From Plantago ovata (Eukaryota; Streptophyta; Magnoliopsida; Lamiales; Plantaginaceae), in contig CM051456.1 in the NCBI GenBank assembly GCA_028274465.1, positions 101,407,348 through 101,471,347 on the forward strand: a DNA stretch of 64,000 nt, read 5' to 3'. Positions within the stretch are counted from its first letter, which is position 1. Each line of letters starts with the position of its first letter. The notes beneath the pieces were generated by a model. That model searched no databases. It had not been told where the DNA came from and saw nothing but the letters and a program-made list of their open reading frames with translations. Position numbers and translations under genes: made by a program. Below are positions 9,173-18,038 of this stretch, piece after piece.

Positions 9173-11061
9173 CAAACCTTTGCTTGTCCTCAAGCAACAA
9201 ACTATCCTAAATGCAACACAAAAGGAGTCTCATGCCAAGTAAAGAGAACTAATCTATTGAATCTACCAAATGCTTATGAACAAAACCAAATGAGCATGAC
9301 ATGCGAATAGGTTGAAGTATGCCTCGATTGCGAATATACACATTCTCAAGTGCACTTGGTTAAACAAAGGAGTCTCTCGTAACATCTTCTACCTGGACCT
9401 GGTCAGTGACGACACAATGATGCACATTATCATACTACAATTGGCCCGTGCCTATGAAACCGAGGGCTTACTACTGTTCACCAAGCGAGACTTTTCCTCA
9501 AGAGAGGGCGAACCAATACTGGCTCTCATCAAACGAAAGAGGGTTCCCTTAGAAAGATAACAGTCCCCTATTCTTTCCAGACTCTCAAGAATGAGCCTCT
9601 TTCAACCATTTCTTGAATAGCAAGATGAGGGTGGTCAAGAACAGGCCTTGGACAAGGCGACACGAAACGAAAGATAGAATTTACAACTCGACACTTCACA
9701 AGGACAAAATATTTACATGACACTTGACACTACGAGACTGCTTTGGGCTTGCAACGACCCTTCTTTTGCTTTTGGGTCTTATTCTTTATTTTCTTTCTTC
9801 TTTTTTTTATTTTCTTTTCTCTTTTTTTTTTTTAAATATTTCTTTTTCTTTTCTTCTTCTTTTCTTTTTCTCTTTCATTTTTTTTTTATATAGGGGCAAG
9901 CAGCAGTACTAAGTGTCAAAAACACCTCCCCAAACCTATTCGAAAGAATAGGTTTGAGCACAAAGACGAAAAAGAAAAAGGAAAGACTCTTTTACAAAGA
10001 CACCTCCCCAAACCTATTCGAAAGAATAGGTTGGGACACAAAACAAGAAGAAAAAGAAAAAGGGAAACTTTACAACGACTCAAAGACGAAAGACAAGATC
10101 AAATAAGGCAACCCCCTCCCCAAACCTATTCGATAGAATAGGTTTAATACAAGGAATCGCACACCTCACACTACCTCCTTCCTAGGCATTTGGCAATCTC
10201 TAATCGAGGTGAAGAACTTGTCGCCTCTTACGTACATAATTACACGGGTTACAACCATAGACTCTAACATGCATCATTTTATAAGGCCATCGTGAACCGC
10301 AGCAGAAGAAACACCACTCAAGGTGATGTCGAGACTACTAAGCTTAACTAGTGCACATGCGAATGTGACAAACCAAGCGAGACAAGCCTCAAACTACTTG
10401 CAAAGTGATGCAACATATGATCAATGGTCATAAACACTTAGTCTACTCAATAAAAAAGTTCAAAAGACTTGGCAATAAACTCCACACACAACAACGTGCA
10501 ACAACTAATCTATGGATGATATGCATGCAAAAATTTGAAAAAAACACGACAAATCACATGAACTTGAGTAAAATCAGGCATGTACGAACCACACAAGCAT
10601 ATAGTACTGAAAATCCAATACCCCCTCCCCAAACCTAAACTTTTGCTCGTCCTCGAGCAAAGAAAAGTTGAATGAAAAGGAAAAATTGGATTGAAAGTAC
10701 ACTTCCCTGAGATAAAGGTTCGTGTCCAATCTCCTATATATGAGTAGTACCTGAAAGGACTCAAGAAACAAGTGAAAACGGGTGCGCAAAGGTGAGAAGA
10801 ATGGAAAAAACGAGGAAAATCTGGGTACAGGGTCCAGGCGGACCGCTTGGCGGGAGCCAAGCGCTTCGCTTGGCTCTGTTTCCAGATTTTCGATGCTTTT
10901 TCCTATCTTAATCACCTAAGGCACCAAGACAAAAACTACATTAAACTAATCACGACAAAAGGCACACAGGCCACAACTACAAAAGCAAATAAAAAAGTAT
11001 AGGAGTCTTCAAGTTGCATCATCAATTAAGAGTATCAAAAAGGAGTACCACCACCGCAAAA
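9173..11061. other. E 3' non-coding region with repeated hairpin/polypurine modules
   Basis: No convincing ORF. A pyrimidine-rich stretch at 9772-9887 is a purine-rich tract of about 115 bases on the element's strand. Three copies of CTCCCC followed by a hairpin AACCTATTC-loop-GAATAGGTT occur at 9926-9955, 10006-10032 and 10117-10145, with stems of 9-10 bp and GAAA, GAAA or GATA loops. A fourth CTCCCCAAACC near 10625 is followed by a hairpin TTTGCTCG-TCCT-CGAGCAAA at 10642-10661. Another CCAAGCG-CTT-CGCTTGG hairpin is at 10856-10873. Equivalent modules occur in D and F. Confidence 0.75.
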
Positions 11062-12057
11062 TCACTCGGATCGGTGAGGGATGACAAGGAGAAAAGGGTC
11101 TTCGAACCCTTGCTCTACTCCGAAGCGGTGGAGTATCAGATCGTGTGTCTCTATGTCGATTGGTTCCCTCGATGCCTCGGTGCGCCGGATGTTTGGCACA
11201 TTTGCTGTCTCACACATAGCAATGATCAGATGTGGGAAGACTAGTGGGTGGCCGGGTTGTCGTTTAATCTCGAATTGCTGGAAGATGATGTACCCGGGAG
11301 TGATGGGCAAGTTCGCCATGAGGGAATAGACTAAGATCTCGACTTCCGGCGTTATCTCTTCGGTTATGAGTCCCGGGATCAGATTAGCTACCACGAAAGG
11401 TAGGATCATGCGGGCGTGCAAGTGCAAATCTTTATACTTCAAGGTGTTATCGAGACGCGTCTTCCTTGGCTTGTAGTCCTTGGTTGTCAGAACCCCGGCT
11501 ATCCTCCTCGGAAACTTCTCAATCGTTGGGTCATAGACATAGTGCTCATAGGGATCACTCACATAGTATGCTACCTTATTCTTGTCTTCCCGCAAGGGTT
11601 CCTCTAGTCCCATAATGAGACTAGTGATACTCAATGGTGAGAAAGGGACCATCACACCGCGAATAGGTACTGCTTCGGCCTTATAGTTATAGTCCTCGAA
11701 GGCAATGTGGAACTCCTCGACAAGGTCTCTATCCCATCCGGAGAGTTCTTTCCCATAGAAGTTCCATCCTCTCGCCGTTATAAGCCTGGTAAGGTGAGCA
11801 TAGGGTGCATAGGGTACATCAAAGAAAAGCCCCTTGTTCTCATATTTTGTCCCCTTTAGTACGTCCAACTCCTTTGAAGTAAAGGAGATGCTACGGTCCC
11901 AAATCACTGACCGTTCTCCTCCCCTATAGAAGTTGTATCGGAACCTCCGCAATGCGTCCGATTCTTTGTATGGGTCACGATCGCCTTCATCATGGGGAAT
12001 ATCCTTGGAGGTTGAAGCTCCATCCTTCCTTGCTTTCTTCTTGGCTCTTGTGTCCAT
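11062..12057 (-). CDS. E ORF2, protein resembling the 'putative plant transposon protein' domain
   Basis: An intact ORF of 331 residues. The first 20 residues are basic (MDTRAKKKARKDG) and could be a nuclear signal. Around residues 205-265 the sequence HLHARMILPFVVANLIPGL...EVEILVYSLMANLPITPGYIIFQQFEI resembles the plant domain usually seen in the env-position ORF of Athila-like elements. The match is from memory of the family pattern, not a search. No signal peptide, membrane helix or catalytic motif is evident. It follows gag-protease on the same strand after about 1.17 kb, with GGTACC just before the ATG. A splice acceptor (CCTAG) precedes the ATG by six bases, so it may be read from a spliced transcript. 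Function unknown. Confidence 0.7.
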   Translation of the reverse strand: MDTRAKKKARKDGASTSKDIPHDEGDRDPYKESDALRRFRYNFYRGGERSVIWDRSISFTSKELDVLKGTKYENKGLFFDVPYAPYAHLTRLITARGWNFYGKELSGWDRDLVEEFHIAFEDYNYKAEAVPIRGVMVPFSPLSITSLIMGLEEPLREDKNKVAYYVSDPYEHYVYDPTIEKFPRRIAGVLTTKDYKPRKTRLDNTLKYKDLHLHARMILPFVVANLIPGLITEEITPEVEILVYSLMANLPITPGYIIFQQFEIKRQPGHPLVFPHLIIAMCETANVPNIRRTEASREPIDIETHDLILHRFGVEQGFEDPFLLVIPHRSE

Positions 12058-13224
12058 GGTACCTAGGATAATCTTATTAGATTACTTCAAGAGACAATGA
12101 GACTTAGACTCGACTCCTAGACTCCAATACTCACTCAAGTAATCTCATGGTGAGTTTGAAGGCTTGCTAAAGTTCATATGAACAAATCGAGAAGCTTTAA
12201 CACTTCGTTACGATAAATCCATACGAATCTAATCCAAGCAAACAAACTCTCCAATTAAATTACCCAACCAATCCAACACATTCTCATGCAATCACAACAT
12301 CACCATAATCATAACATAACTCAAATTCAAGGCTAACAATCATCAAACAATTACATAGCAAAAATTCGAATCATAATATAACTCAAATTCAAGGCTAACA
12401 ATCATCAAACAATTACATAGCAAAAATTTGAGCACTAGAGTTCATCATAAATCAAGAGGAGCAAAATTCGAATTTAGACATCACATCTAGTAAGAAACAT
12501 GCTCAACAATCATCATCAAACTCTAATTCACCAATGCATAACACAATTGAAGCTAATTAAGATAAAATCCCAAATTCAAGAAAGTTAGGGTTCATGAGAG
12601 GTACCTTTGATTCCTTGTTATGGATGCTTCAAACGTGAAATTTGATCGGTTTAGATGATAGAGGGGGTGATGGGCTTTGTAAAATGCACAAGATTGCAAG
12701 AATTGGTGGAGAATTGAGAGAGATTGAGATTTTTGGGGTGCTAAATCGGCAATGGAGGAAGCAAAACGAAGTGGGGAGCCTTGAAACACAAGTGCCCCGC
12801 TTAGCCTTCTTAAGGAAAGCCAAGCGAAGCGCTTGGGCGTCCTAGGCGAAGCGCTTGGCAAGCGGTCCGCTTGAGAACTCCCAAGCGCTCCACTTGGATT
12901 TCCAGTAAGAATTTTCATTCTTACTGGAAATTCAAGCGGACCGCTTGGGCATGCCAAGCGCTCCGCTTGGATTTCCAGTACGAACGGAATTCTTACTGGA
13001 AATCCAAGCAGACCGCTTGGGCTTTCCAAGCGGTTCGCTTGGGACCTGAAGCTCCCAAATCCATTTTTTTTCGACTTTTGCTAAATTTTCACCCCAAAAA
13101 CCTTGTCTAATCAACGAAACAAAATTTTAAACGTGCTTCTAATCTATATGCAAGTACCTACAACCTCGGGTTGCCTCCCGGGAAGCGCCTTCGTTTAAAA
13201 GTCGTTGGCTCGACTCGTCTTAGC
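12058..13224 (-). promoter_or_regulatory. E spacer between gag-protease and ORF2: possible internal promoter, leader and intron
   Basis: No ORF. From 13050 down to 12787 there are repeated CCAAGCG-NNN-CGCTTGG hairpins like those of the LTR. Next, reading the minus strand, comes a CT-rich stretch resembling a plant 5' leader (about 12760-12610), then AAAG|GTACCT (donor at 12604) and finally CCTAG| (acceptor at 12064-12063) six bases before the ORF2 ATG. The putative intron would be 542 bases. D and F show the same order with donors AG|GTATCT and AG|GTATCA. This is inference from consensus only. Confidence 0.45.
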
Positions 13225-15531
13225 TCATGCGGGATCAATTTCGCATCGGGTACTAGACTTCCCCGTCCAAGTGCTCTTCAAAGCACCAAGTCCCTGCACA
13301 TCTTGACGAACATAAAGAGGACCAAAGAATCCTACAAGTTCGTTAGTATCAACATAACCACATGAATTAATTATGGCTCGCAACGTATGTTGCTTGCCAT
13401 TTACCTCGAAGCTACATGTACGACGGTACATGTCTATCACCATATGTACTTTGTTGATGAAGGCTCTACCCAAAAGAACCACATCCTTGAGCTTTGCGGA
13501 GGATGTAGGCATGACGATGAAGTTCGTCTTGACCTCTACACCGGCGACTCTTACCACTAGATTCTCGATCACACCCAATGGCTTCTTCATAGACCCGTCC
13601 GCCAATTGCACCATGCACTTCATTGGTCTTAAGCCAGACAAACCCGACTCTTCGTACACGTTCAAAGGTATGACATTCACACCCGCTCCCGTGTCTAGAG
13701 TTGCCACTATTCCATCCTTCTTACCCAAGCTGATTTCCACATCAAAGCTCTCTTGGATAGGCACTTCCACCATATCCACCAACTCATCCTCAGACGATGA
13801 GTTTTCATTCACTTCTTCCACTATCGCATCAGATTGTGCGACCACTTTCTCTTCGACAACTACCTTAGGAGTCTCAAACTCCTCACTCACCTTGCAAGTT
13901 TCAGTTATCTTGGAACTTGGCACCTCAACTAGTGCATTGTCTCTCACAACCGTGATCTCCACGGGCAAATCAGTCACCACGGTTATGGTCATAGCCTTCT
14001 CCGTGTTTTCGGGAAACTTCCCTTGCTCTCTACTAGCCCCCCGATCTATCAGCTCTTGCAACTTCTTATGGAGGTTGCTACTACTAGCCTCAAGCTTCTC
14101 AAACCGCTGATTATTAGTAGCTTCATTACGATAGTAATGCTCCATTAACTTATTTGTTTTCAACACAAGATCGTTGAGAGAAGAGACAAGAGGTGAAGGA
14201 AGCACCCCTCCACCTTGTGGTCCCGAACTAGCAACCTGAGGTGGAGGTGTAGGATTAGAAGGCGGTGCTCCTTCATACCAATTGTTCCCATAGCTGAGAC
14301 GACTTCTATCTTGATTAGGCCCATAGGCATTTTGATCCGGGTTATGAAGATAACCACGGTTGCCTTGATTCTGGTACCCACCTCGGGGTCCACGGTTTTG
14401 TGGCCTCATATTGCCATAACCTTGCCCGTAGTTCACATCTCCAACTACTTGCTCTCCCTCAGCAGCATACACTTCTTGACGGACATCGTTCGTGATATAT
14501 TGCTCTCTAGCAAATTCAGAACGGCATAAATAAGCCGGGTGCCCATAGTTCTTGCACACACCACAAACTTCCGTAGAAGGAGAAGGAACGCTTCGCCTCA
14601 AAGCTTGCTTCACTTCATGGGCGAACCCATGGAAGGCATTTTGTTCCACTACTACCTTGGCCTCACCTCTTTGCTCCTTTTGGAGCACACGAGCCCTCAC
14701 ATTCCGGTTTTGGGAATTCCGGTACATCATGTCCAGCTTCACTTGGGCTTGAGAAGGAAGCAGCTCCCCCATACTACCTCCACAAATACTATCCACTTGA
14801 GATTGAATCTCAGGATGTAAACCATTGTAAAAGAATTGGAGAAGCTGACCTTTATCATACCCGTTATGTGGGCATAGATGATGCAACCCCATGAATCGAT
14901 CATAGGCCTCGTGGAAAGGCTCATCATACCTCTGCTCGAAGGAGCTAATTTGGCTCTTCATAGCCATTGTCTTGGAAGCGGGGTAGTAACGCTCCATGAA
15001 CTTATCAAAGCAAAGATCCCATGTTGTCAAAGACCCGGCCTCCAAAGTATTAAGCCAAGCCTTTGCACGATCACCTAGCCCCATAGAAAAGACCTTCATG
15101 CGGAGATCATCATCCGTAACACCAGCTCCTGGTCGCCCAAGATGGAGAACAAAGTTCTCGAGCTCATTCAAGTACCCTATCACGTCCTCATTATCCATCC
15201 CATAGAATTTGGAAAGTTGTTGGAACATGTGATTCTTGATCTCCAAGTTCCTGGTGGCATCATTGAGGACAATTGCTGGTCCTCTAGCCCCAACCGTAGG
15301 CTAAGTAAGTGTACGTATGGGCCTCTCCGCCATTTCACCTTCCAAGTAAACAGATTCAAGAATTGGCTCCAAAAGATAAGAAGAAGACTCTTCCCGAATA
15401 CCAGAAGTGGAAGCTCTAGATGCTACTCCTTCAAACTCGATATTCAAATTCCTCCTTCTCCTTTGAAACAAACGATCGATCTCGTCTACAAAAGGTTCAA
15501 TAATAGGTCCACCCGTTCGGGTTCTAGGCAT
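13225..15531 (-). pseudogene. gag: E gag-protease polyprotein with one in-frame stop
   Basis: A frame of 768 codons from MPRTRTGG to the stop at 13225, interrupted only by TAG at codon 77 (15303-15301). D has Gln at the aligned place (QPTKDRMRGP), so CAG to TAG is likely. Domains: gag core at roughly residues 130-280 (AKAWLNTLEAGSLTTWDLCFDKFMERYYP type), zinc knuckle CGVCKNYGHPAYLC, glycine/asparagine-rich linker, then a retropepsin with ATLDTGAGVNVIPLNVY and VVLLGRAFI. It ends with a basic tail containing GKSSTR. The absence of RT and integrase after this tail, as in D and F, shows a gag-protease-only design rather than random truncation. It makes particles and the protease; pol must come in trans. 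Confidence 0.88.
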
Positions 15532-15653
15532 GCACTCACCTGAAATACAAGATAGTGAGTATCTCAAGCAAAAAGAAACAAAAACAGAAATGAGACAAAG
15601 AAGAGATGTTGGCTGAAAAAACCAAAACAAAAACACCAACCAAAGGAGTTAAG

Positions 15654-15671
15654 TCCCCGGCAACGGCGCCA
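15654..15671 (-). other. E primer binding site (tRNA-Asp)
   Basis: Plus-strand TCCCCGGCAACGGCGCCA is identical to the 3' end of plant tRNA-Asp including CCA, so the element's strand is its complement. It lies three bases from the 5' LTR. The gag ATG is only about 123 bases further, so the leader is short. Confidence 0.88.
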
Positions 15672-15674
15672 AAT

Positions 15675-17019
15675 TGATGATGTCGTTTTTCACCAATTAA
15701 ATTTGTTTAAAAGCCTAAGAACACTTATCACTACACAAACTAGAGTGTGATGGCAAGTTGTCCCCGAGTGTCGTTCTCTCGGGACCTAACGTGGCTTTGC
15801 TTGAGGTTTTTGCTAGTAATTTCAGTCAACGAGTTCAAATATTTATAGAATCGTTTTCTTTGAACAAAGCAACGAGAAATCAGATTGATGTAATTAAGTT
15901 TGGAAAACGGTTGGTGGTAGAAATCAAATACACATGCATGGGTTACGAATATGCTCACAAGTTCAGTGCGTAAAACCTTCGATCAAGTCTGCTAAGCAAC
16001 TCGTCTAGGTAACACCATTTATCTAGCATGCTGCAAATCTCTAACATACAATCCTATAGCTTTCATTGACCAAGAGTTTGTCACTATACTCAATTCGAAT
16101 ATATTTTATAGGCAACTAAGAAACATATGAAGGAATTTGCAGCAAGATTGAATCACAATCTCATGTAAGCATAAACATAACCCATAGCATGCATATTCTA
16201 CATTCTACCACCAACACAAAAGATTTAGCTACTCATATTCATCAACATAGACATCAATTCATATGAATAATAATCAGAATACATCATATCAAACTACAAG
16301 ACAAGAGAGTGATACAAGTTACCACCAAAGCTGTCACTAATCGGTGGAAAGCAAAGAAAACCTCTCCGTAGATGATTACAAAGGATGAATTCCAATCAAA
16401 ACCTTGAATCCCAAGCTAAAATTCAATGTAATCTGAGTTTTCTCTGAGTTTTGGGGCTTAGGAGCTCTCCAAAACGAAGCTACATTTCAAAAGATATTAA
16501 AAAAATGACCAAAGATCAGATCTAAGAAGGAAAATCCGAAAACGTAACCGCTGCCAAGCGAACCGCTTGGAGAAGCCGAGCGGAGCGCTTGGCAAGCGAA
16601 GCGCTTTAGGCACTCCAAGCGCTTTGCTTGGCTTCTGTGCCAAAGCTCCTGGAAAATGAAGCGGAGCGCTTCACTATTCCAGGCGCTTAGCTTGGCTCCT
16701 GGGCAGATTTTTGTCTTCAAACTCAATCTTTTTGCCCTCGCATGGCCCTCGGGTGCCTTGGACTCATCCTTCTCGATGCTTATTGATGCTCAAACACTTA
16801 CGAACAAGCCACGGAGATTGGGGAACTTCAACGGGGCCATATTTTCCATCAAAAAGGCTCGTTTTTAGCTCCAAAAATGTTGTTTCGTACCTAAGTGCCT
16901 GAAAATGCAGAAAACACAAAACGTGACAATATTCTACAAAACTAACCAAAAAACAAGGCTAGAAGATAGCAAAAGAAGGTAAAAAAGACAAGATGAACGT
17001 GTCAAAAATACGTTCATCA
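15675..17019 (-). repeat. E 5' LTR
   Basis: 1345 bases with TGATG/CATCA ends, next to the PBS and to the right-hand AAAAG target duplication. Compared with 7758-9160 it lacks 58 bases at TAAC but otherwise shows only scattered substitutions. It carries the same AAGCG-NNN-CGCTT hairpin cluster at about 16555-16695. Confidence 0.93.
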
Positions 17020-17567
17020 AAAAGTTTCGTCATAATTGATACCATATCGTTGACTATAACCTTTCGCCACCTGCCTAGCCTTGTATGTCTGTATGTTGCC
17101 ATCAGCATCTGTTTTCCTCTTGAAAACCCATTTGCAACCGATAGGTCTAACCCCTTCTGGTGCATCAACCAAGTCCCATACTTGATTTTCATACATTGAG
17201 TCTATTTCGGATTTCATGGCCTCTTGCCACCTTCTTGAATCAATGTCCAACATTGCTTCTTTGTAAGTCTTAGGGTCATCTTTGTGAGATAAGTCAAGTT
17301 CAAACTTGTCATCCTCCAAGAGTAAACTTATCTTCTTGGAAGCTCTCACTTCTAACCTTTTAGACCGACGGAGTGCGGGTTTGTTTGGTTGTACTGGCTG
17401 TATATTCTGATTGTGGGATGGTTCAACTTGCTCAATCTGTTGAACTGTTGTACTGGCTGTATATTCTGATTGTGAGATGGTTCAACTTGCTCAATCTGTT
17501 GAACAGTTGAAGGCGGATCGGATGCAACAGTTGCACGTGGTTCAGGTGCAACGGTTGCAACTGTATC
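17020..17567 (-). pseudogene. C1 integrase-RT linker and RT N-terminal part
   Basis: Minus-strand reading from 17349 gives a linker, then the RVT_2 start: KTYKEAMLDIDSRRWQEAMKSEIDSMYENQVWDLV, PIGCKWVFKRKTDADG and a C-terminal GINYDETF, where E begins. It continues at 7757 beyond E. Upstream, 17350-17567 is the low-complexity linker rich in Gln, Pro and Val. It contains a 59-base tandem duplication and an in-frame stop near 17568, so the polyprotein is broken here. Confidence 0.85.
17388..17505. repeat. 59-base tandem duplication in the C1 linker
   Basis: Unit 1 (17388-17446) and unit 2 (17447-17505) both start GTTGTACTGGCTG or GTTGTACTGG and differ at very few bases. Since 59 is not a multiple of 3, the duplication shifts the reading frame between integrase and RT. 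Confidence 0.85.
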
Positions 17568-18009
17568 CTAGGGAGTTGGTTCCGACATGACCTGTTGAAC
17601 CGTTCCAGTCGGTTCAGTCAATGTCGGCTTGGTAGGGGCATTTTGGGAATTAGTCAAATTTCCTAAAATGCTCCCACTGGCTGGCAGATATCTTCCCAGA
17701 GATGTGCTCGAGCCATAAGATCCTCCTTGAGCTCCCACTGAATCATTGTCATAACTATTTGACAATTCATTAACCTCAATGTTATTTTCTTGTTCTTGGA
17801 TTTCCTCGAGTTCTGTCTCATTTCTACTATGTTGCTTGAAGACATAATCATCTTCCAGAAAGGCAGCCTGTCTGGAAACAATGATGTTATGTTCCTCAGG
17901 CAGATAGAAGTAGTAACCCTTAGTTTCCTTAGGATATCCAATAAAATAAAATTTCTCACTTTTGGGTTCCAGTTTCCTTGTGAGCATTCTTTTCACATAT
18001 GTCGGAGAA
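17568..18009 (-). pseudogene. C1 integrase C-terminal region
   Basis: On the minus strand, PTYVKRMLTRKLEPKSEKFYFIGYPKETKGYYFY matches the C-terminal integrase region of C2 ([23 protein letters not shown]), followed by NIIVSRQAAFLEDDYVF and an acidic linker. It begins at an inversion breakpoint near 18009, directly against 29 bases of G1. The integrase N-terminal half lies on the other strand at 23181-23683. The catalytic core is therefore split over 5 kb and cannot be expressed as one protein. Confidence 0.87.
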
Positions 18010-18038
18010 CCCCGAAAGTACACTTGGTCGGGTTTAAC
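18010..18038 (-). other. Inverted sliver of G1 RT with target-site duplication
   Basis: Read on the minus strand, 18038 to about 18010 gives GTTAAACCCGACCAAGTG and onward, encoding LNPTKCTFGV. That is exactly the stretch expected after the KYGMKL at which G1 RT stops at 4471. Bases 18034-18038 are TTAAC, the reverse complement of the GTTAA next to the 3' LTR. The sliver shows the inversion carried part of the flanking gypsy element. Confidence 0.85.

Larger units (their letters stand above)
7758..17019 (-). mobile_element. E, pol-less Athila-like gypsy retrotransposon inserted in C1 RT
   Basis: A complete nested element with both LTRs, TG...CA ends (TGATG/CATCA) and a 5-base target duplication AAAAG (7753-7757 and 17020-17024). 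Removing it rejoins the copia RT reading (DETF-SPVAK). Order on the minus strand: 5' LTR, tRNA-Asp PBS, gag-protease, long spacer, ORF2, spacer with hairpin/polypurine modules, PPT, 3' LTR. There is no RT, RNase H or integrase, so mobility would depend on proteins from another element. Similar LTRs suggest a fairly young insertion. Confidence 0.92.

Noticed and set aside
9772-9887. Poly(A)/poly(T) tail of a LINE or processed gene
   Set aside because: The tract has matching positions in E, D and F inside intact elements and no target duplications.
13373-14110. 245-residue plus-strand ORF rich in Ser and Thr
   Set aside because: It is the reverse strand of the E gag-protease, which has clear domains; the apparent protein has none.
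14539-15543. Several plus-strand ORFs of 60-130 codons
   Set aside because: All lie opposite the E gag and follow its codon pattern in reverse.
15654-15671. tRNA-Asp gene 3' end
   Set aside because: Only the last 18 bases match; position beside the LTR shows a primer binding site.
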